Both the position numbers and the translations under genes were made by a program. The notes under the pieces were generated by a model. It did no database searches. It was given only the letters and a program-made list of their open reading frames with translations, and had not been told where the DNA came from. From positions 3,162,001 to 3,226,000 of the forward strand of contig CM031557.1 of NCBI GenBank assembly GCA_018466975.1: 64,000 nucleotides of DNA. The letters are read 5' to 3'. Shown piece by piece: positions 36,101 to 47,247 of this stretch (the first letter of the stretch is position 1; each line of letters begins with the position of its first letter). The stretch comes from Sparassis latifolia (Eukaryota > Basidiomycota > Agaricomycetes > Polyporales > Sparassidaceae).

Positions 36101-37846
36101 TCGATCTATTTTCTCTCCTAGTTTGACTATTGGCATGACCGCACCACTTTCTTCTCAAGATCGAACCCACAGACATCTGAATTTCCTACATACTTGTACA
36201 AGGACGAGGAAGAAGCTCAGGATATCCGGCATGAGGACATCCTTAATTATCCCCTTGACGAAAATTACCTATATGATTGTTCTGCGTACGAAATCAGTGA
36301 CTCGGAAGTTGAGACAGAGGGAGATCGCAAGGCGGAGGCTCATCTCAAAGCGCTGTGAGCTCTAATGTTTCATGTCTTTTTATCTCTCCATACTCATGCT
36401 GTTGATAGTGTAGGCACGTGGTATGTGGTAGTGGCTCAAGGCGACGAATACCCGAGTCAAAGCATGTTCATCTTCCACGTTCATGTTTCCGCGGACGGTC
36501 AGAGCATAGAGGGTTCGGGGAAAACTCCCGAAGGTACGGCGTACGCCGTAAGCGGAACAACCGAAACGGATTCCGAGGGTCAGATATCCTATCATCTTAT
36601 CCAGAAATATACTACTCAGTTTTCAACGAAGTGCTTCCGTGGTCACCTCGATGAAGAAGGCACCATGCTTCAGGGCGTCTGGGGCTATGGTTCCGCAGAC
36701 GGCTCCGATGACGATTTTGTTATGTCCCGACTGGCACCCGAAGTTCTTATCTACCGCCCCTCACCTCGACAATTTGCGGAGAACAGGATCAAAGCTCTCT
36801 GGAAGTTTGCGCTTTCAGAAGTCAAAGCTCGAGTCCGCAGGCAAATCTACTCCTGGTCCCATTTCAGGCAACGCCGCGATATCCGGAAGCGATACATTCA
36901 ATTGTTGACTAAATGTGATTTTGGGTGTCCACTCGAAGGAGACGAGGACGAGCTTACGCGGTGTCGGAAGAGCCTCACGCCTGCAGATGCTCGGTTTTAC
37001 CTCACTTTGTACCTCTACCAGCTCAGAACCACTGCTGTTCATTTGTGAGTCCTCTTCAGACACAATCTCACTGCATATTGACGATTTTTGGCCAGTGGTG
37101 TCCTCTGTGACAACTGTATTGGCGTCATTCACGGAACACCCACAATCTGCATAGATTGTCGTACAGACCGTGCAGACCGCACCGTCGATATCTGCCAAGA
37201 CGAACGCTGTCTGAGTGCAGAGGTCAGGCGGTCCGACTTGGCATCCCCTCACCTTCCATCACACGCGGTGTACAAAGTCAGGAGAACGGTGCATTACCGG
37301 GAGGTCGGCCAGTTGGACAAGGAGGCCCGAGGAGCATTGCAAAACGCCAGGGCGGCACTCAAGGATGCTGCGGAGGTCCAAAAAAAGCAGACCAAGGACG
37401 CAGCAAAGGAAGGTGATCGCAGGGCCAAACTGGTGAACGATAAGCTGAAATGCATCGTGTGTAAGAAACGCGTCGTGCGGCCTTGTTGGTTATGCATGAC
37501 GTGTCGGGGTGAGTTGTTCTGGCTCGTGCGCGATGCGTGGACTCACTTTGTGTCTTCGGATGTATACATCTGTCTCAACTGTGACCCGACGGACGGTATC
37601 ACCATCGGTGGTCACGACAAGCGTCATCCTTTGGTCCGGTATCAGGAGGAAGTTGCTGCCAAGAGACCTTCGAGGATCGAAGCCCTGGAAAGCAAGCTTG
37701 ATGCCGTGGACGGCAAAATCGCCCGGGTCGACGAACGCATTCAACAGCTGCTGCAGATGATGTATGTGGCCATCATGGTGTTACTGTTTGTACGCTTATG
37801 TTTTTGCGGCGTAGGACCATGGGTGCTCGAACGCCTAGCACAGTGA
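33162..37846 (+). CDS. EF-hand/zinc-finger protein with helical N-terminal region and C-terminal membrane anchor
   Basis: About 14 exons encoding roughly 1,300 residues; most junctions read cleanly (for example 33,641|33,692, 34,418|34,473, 35,274|35,333, 36,353|36,411 and 37,045|37,097). Order: Ser/Pro-rich disordered head; helical region DGMPVLMKALDEVAEIHPF...AVLAFKAVYTLETKRRANDKKIIALYVEMKDM, similar in style to N-terminal helical domains of fungal STAND/NLR-like proteins; amphipathic helices; a perfect 12-residue EF-hand loop DEDASGFITVAE (about 35,200-35,235) followed by DWSLLHWIAYWAVGW; a beta-rich domain (VGTWYVVVAQGDEYPSQSM...); two cysteine clusters (CDNC...CIDC...C and CIVCKK...CWLCMTC...CLNC) resembling ZZ-type zinc fingers; a coiled coil; and a terminal hydrophobic helix (MYVAIMVLLFVRLCFCGVG). 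Such EF-hand proteins are common in Agaricomycetes but uncharacterised. A 1-nt deletion appears to break the frame near 33,790. Confidence 0.75.
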
Positions 37847-38945
37847 TGTCAGTCTCAGCGGAGGAAACAAAGTAGGCGTACCCGTATCGTATTCGTTGAC
37901 ACCTGGGACGATTGCGATGCGACCGCTCTCCGTCTACGATATGCATTGGGACATGTATTTTGAACATCTTTGCCACATTACAGCCCGAACTTTCGTCTCC
38001 GAGCCGACGCCACGCACGTCTGATGCTGTAGTCTGACACGTCGAGCAGACCTCCCTCAGCAGCACCTTCATCTCCAACAAGGCGGGGCTGAAAGGACGAC
38101 AGCGTTAGCGCTAGCTATTTTGCAGAGAGAACACATACTGTTTGCCAACGCAGCCACGCCCACTCGCTGAACGGGGTTCATCGCGCCTTAAGCTTCGGCG
38201 TCCAGCGTTGCATTCTCCGGCAGGCGGCGTCGTGCCGCCCCTCCATATCCAATACCGACCTGGGAAGACTCTGCGCACAACGTCGTTCGCGCTTACTGCA
38301 TTCATTTTTTTTGCTCTTCAGATGTCGCCCTTGCCGTGGTGAGTCCGTCGTTTATTTTTGGTGCGTTTTTGATCGTGACGTTACGTAGTTCATCAGATCT
38401 CCACTCGGATGCGCCGTCGCCGTGTATACATACGTGGCGACCCGTGCGTAGTATTTTTGTTCAGTTATGGTCATCGTGTATCCCGCCTACTGTCACGGTG
38501 ATCTGCAGTACGCTCTGTCTTCTGCACTCTCAATATTATAATATTGACCGGATCCTACTAACGGCGAGTGCTCGTTGTGCCTTGACTCGGAGACCGAGGT
38601 ACTGTGTGCGTCGACACAGGTCGCCAACCTGTACGACCACGGTCCCCGCAAAAGGCTTCGATCCTCCTCAGCGTTAATAATAACAGTTCAGTGACCTCCA
38701 TTGGACGCTTCCGCGCCCGGCTCGACGTCCCGTCTTCGCTCTGCTGCCTCGACAAGATCGGACGGTGAGTGATCTGTCCGCCTCGTCAAAAACTACATAC
38801 TGCACCCTCGAGTCTCCAAAATTTTCATAAACGCCCAGCGCACAACAAGTACTAGCACTTCAAAGCTTCAAACACAACATAACATCACATAATAAAACAC
38901 CCACACCCAAAAAACATCCCAAACGTATCCCCCGGCGCGCCCACC
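37847..38945. repeat. Segment related to the left-arm end
   Basis: Contains a direct-orientation copy of 28,500-28,860: CAG-ATGTCGCCC..CCGTGGTGAGTCC (about 38,319), TTTTTGATCGTGACG (about 38,366), TAGTTCATCAGATCTC (about 38,386) and ATATTGACCGGATCCTA (about 38,541). These match 28,520-28,560, 28,572, 28,588 and 28,811. No gene. Confidence 0.6.
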
Positions 38946-40479
38946 TCACAGCCCCGCATCAGGCACCTCCACCCCCGCCCTGCGCATCTCCCCCTCGCAC
39001 CACTCCCACAGCCGCGCCCCCAGCACGGGATCGTGCGCCTACCCACCGCCACCACCAATCAGCTCACCCCCAACGCAGAACCCAAACAGAGCACACCACG
39101 CACCTCCTTGCGCAAAACCGGGCCGCGCCGCGCCCACGGCACGAAATACGCCCCCGAGTCCGCGCGCGTCACCTCGGGCGCGGTCGCCGCGTACAGCTGC
39201 GTCAGCATCCCATACTCGATCGGGTACTTGTGGATCACCGTCTGCCGAGCAGCGCAAAGTGAGCACAAGTCGCACCGAGAGAGCGAGAGAGGTGGAAGGG
39301 CGGCGGCGCACCTTGAGGTCGAAGAAGGAGCGCTGGTGCCGCCAGAGGTCCGTCTGGAGGTTGCCCGGGTTGAGTGAGACCGAGATGATGCCTGCGCGCG
39401 GGCCAAGTTAGAATCACCTCGTCCTCTCCTCAGCGAGAGATGTGAAAGCAATAGGGGAGGGAGGGGGTGCGCACCGGCGTCGGTATACCGCCTCGCGAGC
39501 TCGTTCGCAAAGACGACGTTGCCCATCTTGGACTGGCCGTACACGCCAAAGCCCCAGTTCATCGCGCCCGCGAGGTTGTCAAAGTGGATCCCTCCCTGTG
39601 CGCGCGGGCGCGCGCGTTAGCACTCACACAGGAGAACGCATGCAAGGATAAAGGGGAGGGGACGCACGGCGGGGGCCATCGCGGTCGCGAGGGACGCGAC
39701 GTTGACGACGCGGACGGTGCCGTCCGGGGCGGCGGCGGCGGTGCGGAGGAGGACGGGGAGGAGGTAGCGCGTGAGCGCGTAGTGTCCGAGAACTGCCACC
39801 GCTGCCGTTAGTGCGCGCCGCGCATACACGCGTACAAAGGAACCGACCGTTGGTCGCGAACTGGAGCTCGATGCCGGACTCGGTCTGGCTGCCCTTGGGC
39901 GGGGTCATGATGCCGGCGGAGTTGAGGAGAACGTGGAGCTTGTCTTCCTTGCTGCAGCGACGACTATCGGTTCCGCTCACGGGGGAACAGGGGGGAGACG
40001 CACCTGAGGAACTCGTCCGCGGCGCGCTTGACGTTGTGCAGATCGACGAGGTCGAGCTGCAGGAAGACGACCTGGCCGGGCTTGAGGGGGCCAGCGGCCT
40101 GCGCGAGGTCGGCGTTCATCTTGTCGACGGCGGTGGAGCCCTTTTCTTTGGAGCGTGCAGCGGCGTAGACTTTTGCGCCATGTTTTGCGAGCTGGAAGGC
40201 GGAGGCGTAGCCAATACCGGAGTTGGCGCCTGGGGGGAGAACGTTAGTGTGGAGGCGGCGGGTAGGGAAAGAGCGGACGGACCGGTGACGAGGACGACCT
40301 TGCCTGTGAGGTCGCCGATCTGGTCTGCGGACCACTAGGCGGAGATGAGCGGGAGTAGGAGGAGAGGCTCGAGCGGGGAAGCGACGGACCTTGGGGGAGC
40401 TGGGGTAGACCTCGGCGAGGTAGTGCGCAGCGTTGGGCGGGTAGCAGGAGGCGAGGAACACGCTCATGTTGCCGCCCAT
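38946..40479 (-). CDS. Short-chain dehydrogenase/reductase (retinol-dehydrogenase-like)
   Basis: Eight or so exons on the minus strand, start ATG at 40,479, stop TGA at 38,948-38,946. The N terminus MGGNMSVFLASCYPP resembles the membrane-proximal leader of fungal SDRs of this subgroup. The Rossmann motif LTGKVVLVTGANSGIG is formed across two exons, followed by YAAARSKEKG, the LDLVDLHNV region, LNSAG (an NNAG variant), VNVASLA with the catalytic Ser, and YGQSKMGN supplying the Tyr-x-x-x-Lys pair; then SLNPGNLQTDL and the C-terminal DPVLGARLWEWCE. All catalytic residues are present. Expected reaction: NAD(P)-dependent oxidation or reduction of an alcohol or carbonyl; substrate unknown. Exons are strikingly GC-rich at third positions. 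The gene appears intact and is the last member of the island before the right repeat arm. Confidence 0.88.
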
Positions 40480-41099
40480 CGTGGTGCAGAGGAAGGGGAG
40501 GGAAATGAGCAGGGCATGGAACGCGTCCTTTTGAGGGGCAGGTCCCTGCCGTCGACGCGCTTCTCCTTGAGCAGCTGTCAACGAGATCCGCGCCCATGAC
40601 GCGTCGACGCGCGCCTCTGTGTCCACGTATGGAATCTCTCGAACCGCTTTGGGCGAGGCGCGCGGCGTGCGCAGCGCCTCCGGAGCATCTCACCGGTGCC
40701 TCTAACTAGACGAGGACGGAGCAGCACATACACACATCCAACTCGAGCCCAGAGCCGACGCGCAGATGTCCAGCAAATATCGAACAGAAAGACCACGCTA
40801 TAACCGCGACGCAATCGTACACCCAAGTGATCACCGAGGGCACCCGCCCACGAGACGGCCCGAAGGCGATCGCCCCACAGCGTAATCTCTTCAACGCGTT
40901 CGCAGAAATCGTCTGACCTCCCGCGGCGAACCGTAAGCCTAAAAACGATTGGCCAGGCGTGCAAAGTCGAGTGCGCAACACACTGGATGAATATACAGTG
41001 GGGCAGCGGTCCAGAGATGACAGGTGCGCGGCGGTACGCTCGAACACGACGGATACGCAGCGTCGTGCGGAAGCGTCGAACGGAGATCGAGCAATGTTG
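40480..41099. other. Upstream region of the dehydrogenase gene
   Basis: Presumed promoter of the minus-strand dehydrogenase. Nothing else supported. Confidence 0.3.
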
Positions 41100-43517
41100 C
41101 ACTGAATTGGTGTATCATCTACCCTCGACGCTGAGCGCTGAACGCTGAGGATCGGAACCTTGCAGGCAGTTGGCGACCTGTGTCGATGCACATGCCTCAG
41201 TCTCGTCAAAGCAGAACGATCATTGACACTCACCGTACAATCTGGTCGAGGCAGCCAGGTCGGTGTATGTGGCGGAACACGCGATCTCGAGAGCGCAGAA
41301 GACAGAAGACAGAGTGGTGCAGATAGGAGGCGGAATGCACACTGAACAAAGACTACACAGGGAGTATTAAATAAATCACCGACTGATCACGACAGGAGGA
41401 CATCTGAAGATCACAAAACGGTCGACACGCGACGGAGCAGTGCGCGAGATTCCGCCCATGAATCAAACACAGAATAGGATTGCAGCATGCACAAACAACA
41501 TATTTGACAGAACAACTACACACTGAGCGTGCCCCCAGGTCAGCGAACAACACAGCTCGACGAACGAGTTTAATAAAAAATGCAAGACTTCCTGGTCAAT
41601 GGCGTATCAGCGTCGACAACATACGAGACAACCGCAGATACTCACCGACGGACCCGATCCACCGACATGCAACCCAAGCCTCACGAAGAGGCCCAGACAA
41701 AATCCAAAAATTTCACTGCACAGCAGACCCGGTGTAGTCCGAATCGAGTTACGCAAAGCACTCGCGCGCCGCGAAGTGCACAGAAGGACAACCGCCCACA
41801 CACCCCCCATAAACCGCGCCCCGCCGTCTCGTACCCGCAATCCTCCCGAGCACCCGTCTAGCACTGCCGGCGAACCAGCGGCCCACACTCCCGCCAGCGT
41901 CACTGCTTGTCGGGCTCCCGCCGGACTCAGTAACGACCTACAGCGGGCGCAATCCCGCGACGTTTCTCGCGTCTTGGGCTGCGTGGTCCCTCCAGGGTGT
42001 GCCCATCTCGCCTGCATTGATATGCGGCTCGACCTCACAAAGCAACCGACGTAGCGTATCGCCCTCCCTAGGGTGCTGACGTCCCCGACGCCCCAGCGCC
42101 TCCTGCACGGAGGCGCCTCTCGCGTCTAGGACGTCGCGACGGGCCTGGGACAGCATGCCCACGGAGCCCATGGGCGGGCCGTGTCGCAGCGCGTCGGGCT
42201 CGGTATAGCCCAGCCAAGGCGGACCGACCCCCTCCAAGGCGCCACTGCACGCCTGTCCCTTCCCCGCTCGGTCGGATATCGTGCACGGCTGACCTTCCGT
42301 ACGCAACCAGGGCGTCCGGAAGGCTTGGCCGGCGCCCGCGCTCGACGTCGGTTTGCGCGGACTTACCTGTCAGCGCGGTGCGGGCCGATAGCAGCGAGGT
42401 GCTAGGGCGCGTGTTGTGTGAGCGTCGCCCGGTCCCTACGACGTGCCCCGGACCCCGCGGCTGCCCTCTACGTCTGTGACGGGTCGTTGGGCTGCCGGGC
42501 GCAGGGTGTTGTTTGGTGCGTCGCTCGACGATGAGTGTCGGACCCGGTTAGAGTCGATCGAGAGGGACTGGAATGCTCAGACTTTAGCCCGCTCGCGAGA
42601 GGGGACGTCGAAGAACGTCCTGTGCGGTGCGAGCGTCGCGGCTGCGGGTCTGCTGAGGTGGTGAAGAAGGAAATGAATTAGCGAGCGAGGTGAGAAAATA
42701 TACGTTTGCTGGCAGCACGTGATCGCGTGTGAAAAGACGCGGGCGAGGGTACTGCGACTCCGACGGCGTGCTGTTTGTTCAACTCTGACGAGCCTGAGTC
42801 AAGGGGGGCTCCCTTGAGTCTGCAAATGCAATGATGTACATGTACTGTATATTGACACTCGACGTGGAAGCGACTACACTCAGAACCTCAACATCCCCCA
42901 TGGCCAAAGCTCCTCAAATCCTGCTTATGCAGCTCCAAACCCGCGAGACTAATATCAATGGCAAACCCGACAGGGATGACTTCGTCCAAATAATGATCTC
43001 AGAACGCGAGAGAGGTGATTATCACTCACTTGAAATGGCAGCAGCCCCACGAAAAGGTGTGCGCCGCAAAATCGCTCAATTGAGAGCCAGGATCGTCGGA
43101 TCGCACGCGTACACGACGCAAATCGACTGCATAGCATCACGTTCAGCACATAACCTCCGCGTCTTGCCAGCACGCCAGAAGATCCATGATGCAGTGCGCA
43201 CTGTTTCCTCAGCGCCGCGACCGTCGTGAGTGGGTCGACGCGTCGGTGAGACTGTGCCCATCGTCTCAACGGTCGGCAAGTACCGGATATTCCAGCGAGC
43301 GTTTTGCGAGACACGAGTGCGTGGTCGATACATAGGCTCTCGTAACTCTTTTCGTGGCGAGTCGGTATCGGACCTACAGCGGGTGCGGTGTACGGCGTCG
43401 AAGCGAATTTGCAGCGCGGATGGCAAAGGAGGACCGGTGAGGTGGGCGTCGGTGGATCTATATTCACAAGTCAGGTCGTGGTCTACAGAGGCATCCTAAG
43501 AATTTGAGCCTGTGCAG

Positions 43518-43700
43518 TCAGAGGGCGCATTCGCTCACATCTTCTTGGCGGAGACGTGGATGATGGTGATGGTGCAGGCATGTCTGTTGTGAGGTGATAA
43601 TCCCGTCTCTACAACGAGTAGAGGCCTGCTCAACTGTGACTATGATGATCGAACTCGCGAGAGTCAGCAGAGAGAGGCGGAGCATGCAGATGGCGCTCAC
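43518..43700 (-). CDS. Possible short secreted peptide
   Basis: A 60-codon minus-strand frame beginning MSAICMLRLSLLTLASSIIIVTVEQA, a plausible signal peptide, then a short tail with a His-run (CLHHHHHPRL) and four cysteines in all. The left-arm counterpart (about 25,560-25,627, +) keeps MLRLSQLTLARSSIIVT but stops soon after (KRGL). No TATA box is obvious upstream. It may be a real arm-borne gene or a chance hydrophobic frame. Confidence 0.25.
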   Translation of the reverse strand: MSAICMLRLSLLTLASSIIIVTVEQASTRCRDGIITSQQTCLHHHHHPRLRQEDVSECAL

Positions 43701-46035
43701 TCATAGACTTCTAGACGCCAATGTTGGGGCACACGGCTTCATACGCGAAGGAAAATCGCCATGGCTGTACTGGCCTGATAATGATATCGGTGAGAAATTG
43801 GGGGTATCCACTGCAGACTCTGTAGTTCCTGGAATTGTTAGACGAAAAGGAGGAGTGTTAATAGCCAGACCGTGGCCGTACGTGAAAATAAACGCCGGAC
43901 TGCGGACGTTGATAACAGAAACTATCCAGTCTTGAATAGGCCTGTAGTTTAATGTATCTGATAGGTTTCATCTGCGATAGGCTGGGCAGATTGCGAAGAT
44001 TCAGGTCAGGATGCGAACGATACTAAGTCGAGGGGGCGAACAACGTGAACGGTGAAGCGCTCATTCGCGTTTACCACGTGCTCGCGATTGTTCCCACGCC
44101 ATCGTTACCCCAAATTTTGACTTTCATTTTGCTTTCGAGCAGCAGACTTGCGGCCGCGATGCTCGTTCCGCACAGGGGATCGTCTCGTCGTCGTCCACAT
44201 TCACGAGCGGGCTAAGGTCTGATTATCACTCCCGACTGACTCTAGCAGGTCCGGCAGCAACAGTCGAACGACGCACCAGCAGCCTTCCCCGCCCCTCCCC
44301 ATGCCCAGAGACGCGACGCTGAGGGCGGACCGGCGGGGCTTGGGATACGTCGTAGGAATGGACGGCACCAACTGCCCAACTCCTCGTACTCCCCTTGCTA
44401 TCGGCACCGTCCGTGTTCTGTGTGACACGGCCGGGGGCTGGCTGCCCCCGTTTTCTCGTCCGCGCGAGTCCTGACGAAGCAGACACCGAGCATGGCGGTG
44501 CGCCTTCGATGTGCTCGCTGAGTGCCGCTAGCCACGGCCGCGAACTGCGCGCCCCATGCACGTCGGTCGTTCACAGACATCCGTCGAGAAATCGATAGTG
44601 CACGCCAAGCAACCGGAATACTCCATTGTCGGGGCGCTGGATTCCCGTACTGTCTTCTGTGCAATGTGCGCCTGCGCAGGACAGTAGCATCGCAGGCAGT
44701 TGGTTTGTAAGGGAGTCTCCCCATCCGTGTAGGATGGATTGTGGTTCATCATGACCGTAGCAGCAGTGTCACCTGGAATTTGCGACGTGTTAAGGCATGT
44801 GAATGCAAGGTGGGCGTGGGCGTGAGTTGGACAGACGATATTTCGTCCTTTGGTGGTGTCGTCCTTCAGCGCCCTTCGCGGCGCCCGCACCGTGGGCGAC
44901 TTGATTCAGACTGTTTCACCTTTTCGTGAGGTGTGCCTCTTTGTGGGGTAGTCTGTTATTTTACGGCCCTTTTTCTGCATACATTGTACGTCTGCATTTT
45001 TCTTGGGTAATGCGCTGACCACTAATCAAGCTGATATATCGTATTTTGGATGTGTGGATTGGACGCACTCGGCGATCAGGTGTCGTAATGTGCAGCAACC
45101 GCCCAATCTCTGCTGGATGCACATGTGCTCGGTTTCGGTAGGCAAGGCAGTGTTTCAAGTGATATTTCGGGTCTCTGGGGTTGGATGGGATGCTACTTCG
45201 TTGTTTATTCGTCCGTTGTCCTTCTTCTACTTCGTGAATCTGTATGAATAACAGGTTCGAGAATAACAGCTACCAATCGTGACGTCCGAACGGAACGAAG
45301 TAAATCTAGCAGAGCGAGTCACTCTAGCTCACGGTCCGCCTGTTCTCTATCATCACTTCTCTACTATGCATGCGAATCATTGATGGAGCAGTATCCCCTT
45401 TCTGTCTCCTTGTTTCTCAGCGCGTCGTTGGTTTGTTGATCCTCTTCTACCTTGTAAATCATGAAGGATAATATCCACCAACCGCGACATCGGAAACGAA
45501 AGGAAAGGATCTAGCGGGAGGAGTGAGTCACTTCAGCTCGCGTTCGCCTGGTACGATCCCTTAGCCTTATCTGGGTGCTTTGTGTCCCCGTGCTGCTCTA
45601 ATCGACACTGCTACTTCGTGGATGCTTTCGCGACTCACGCTTGCTGCCGTCGCTTCCTTATTTCTCTAGTACACGACGCACACCATTAATGGAGCAGTAT
45701 TCTGTTCGGTCTTCATGTGCCTCAGTGCTCGGAATTTGCTTGTTTGTGCTCCAGTGATTGCACTGACGATACATTGGAACCTGCGCACCATATCATGGCT
45801 TTGATCCGATGAGCGTGTAGCATCATCCTATAACATGTCTCTCTCAACTCCACCGAACTCGCGAGTCAGCGCACTTACCAGGCGAGTTGAAGCTGATTTG
45901 CCCTATGGGGTGTGTAGTCAAATGCGTATTCGCCGATTGGCGTTTTCAGTATACTCACACAGTGATTCGCGAGCGTGCGCCTTGTTTCGACTTCACCTTG
46001 CACGTGTCGAATTCAATAAGGCGTCTTTAGGGTAG

Positions 46036-46053
46036 CGCATATAAAAGGAGCTC
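46036..46053 (+). promoter_or_regulatory. TATA box of the right-arm secreted-protein gene
   Basis: GCGCATATAAAAGGAGCTC, about 240 bp before the ATG at 46,281. A 5'-UTR intron (GTGAGTTC at about 46,124 to CTCCAG at about 46,229) lies between. The whole arrangement is mirrored at the left-arm gene. Confidence 0.6.
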
Positions 46054-46280
46054 ATGGAACAGCTACTTTCTCCAGCTCTTCAGGTTTTTTCGGGATCAAC
46101 TTCCAAGTTCAAGTACTGGATAGTGAGTTCTTTGTATGCGATCTTTGTATTTTAACGAGATTTTCGTTCTCACTTGGCTTGCTCCTTTCGCTTTGGAGAC
46201 AACAGTCGTTAATTAATCGTTTCTCCAGGATCCCCCGTCGGTTTCACTATCCCAGTACTTTGCTCGAGTTCTGAATCAAC

Positions 46281-46617
46281 ATGCGTTCTTCCGCCATTCT
46301 TGCCATAGCCGCTTATGTCGCTATTCCTGCGTTCGTCGCGTGAGTCTATCTTTATATTTTTTCTTCCACTGTACAGCCTTTGATGATTCTCGTTCAGTGC
46401 CACCCCTATGCCGGCCGACGGCTCTCCGCCTATCATCTCCGACGGCGCCCCCTTTTCGCGCAAGTATGCTCTCAACGTCTCCCACAGTAGCATCGAGAGC
46501 AACAGCAACAAGTCTCCCCGTCCCTCAGCCAACTCTGGCGGAAATAGCGGGTCTTCCCAGCCGCAAGTCACAACAACTGAGGTGCGCATGCCTCACTACT
46601 ACGGCGATAAAGGCTGA
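46281..46617 (+). CDS. Small secreted protein, right-arm member
   Basis: Exon 1 46,281-46,339 (59 nt), intron 46,340-46,397 (GTGAGT...TTCAG), exon 2 46,398-46,617 (220 nt): 92 residues. MRSSAILAIAAYVAIPAFVA is a clear signal peptide with likely cleavage near VAA-TP. The mature region is Ser/Asn/Pro-rich (FSRKYALNVSHSSIESNSN..., SANSGGNSGSSQPQ) with one N-x-S glycosylation sequon (NVS) and ends VRMPHYYGDKG. Intron phase and exon 1 length equal those of the left-arm paralogue (22,227-22,464). The signal peptide is highly conserved, whereas the mature parts share only short islands (AL.V, IESNSN) and differ in length. It is an orphan secreted peptide of effector-like or cell-wall type; function unknown. 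Confidence 0.6.
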
Positions 46618-46779
46618 CAGCACGGACATGCGTGTGAAGTGCCCTGGCTGTGTGTTCACTAGGATGGGGCAGTAGACTACCGACAAAAATGTATCGGGAC
46701 AGTATGGCCTGGATGCCCGCGAGCTCGAGGACGACGAGTTTTGCGGTGGCACCTTCGCTAGCAGCATGGATTTTGATGC

Positions 46780-47230
46780 GCTGGACCGATGTGAACGAGA
46801 TAGTATATATACCAAGCAAGTGGCAATGAGAGTTGCCTTGCGAAACATGCGGAGATCCTGATCTTCCATGCAGAGCAGAGATTTATGTGCGCATCGTGGA
46901 CGATTCAACCTTGGTAAAATGGTAAATAACCCTGAAGACAATCCGCGACCTAAAAAGACGAATACAGCGTAGAACTTCCAGGTAAAGTATCAAGAATCAA
47001 CCCCACGCGAGAAAATTCGTCCGATATCCAGAGTATTCGGCCAGTGTTCCGCACCAAAACTTCCTTCAATACGCGTTGCATCTGAAATCTATCTAAAATC
47101 TGAGACTCCGGTCAATCGCAAGTCGTCACACACCGTCTCACACTCACAGCATGCGCGAAAGTGAAATCCTCGGCATATCCAATCACTCGCCACAGTTGTC
47201 CAGCCCAATATACGACCATGCAAAGCCCTA
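46780..47230 (+). repeat. Block repeated in direct orientation at 21,510-21,960
   Basis: Matches the left block in the same orientation (TATATACCAAGCAAGTGGCA at about 46,806; CCCAATATACGACCATGCAA at about 47,203), although both neighbouring regions match in inverted orientation. Directly after it, 47,230-47,350 is the complement of about 21,370-21,515. Confidence 0.7.
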
Positions 47231-47247
47231 TTCATATTTTCATAGAC

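Larger units (their letters stand above)
41100..46525 (-). repeat. Right arm of the large inverted repeat
   Basis: Mirror image of 22,190-28,860 as listed for the left arm. The end of the arm nearest the gene island contains the complement of the ACCGACCTGGC...GTGAGTG segment (41,210-41,260). 41,350-41,575 matches 27,620-27,760, and 41,560-42,660 is the diverged third copy of the GC-rich repeat, with the hairpin-forming GCCCACGGAGCCCATGGGC at 42,159-42,177. Two local duplications (around 45,350-45,430 and 45,650-45,730) parallel those of the left arm. Confidence 0.75.
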
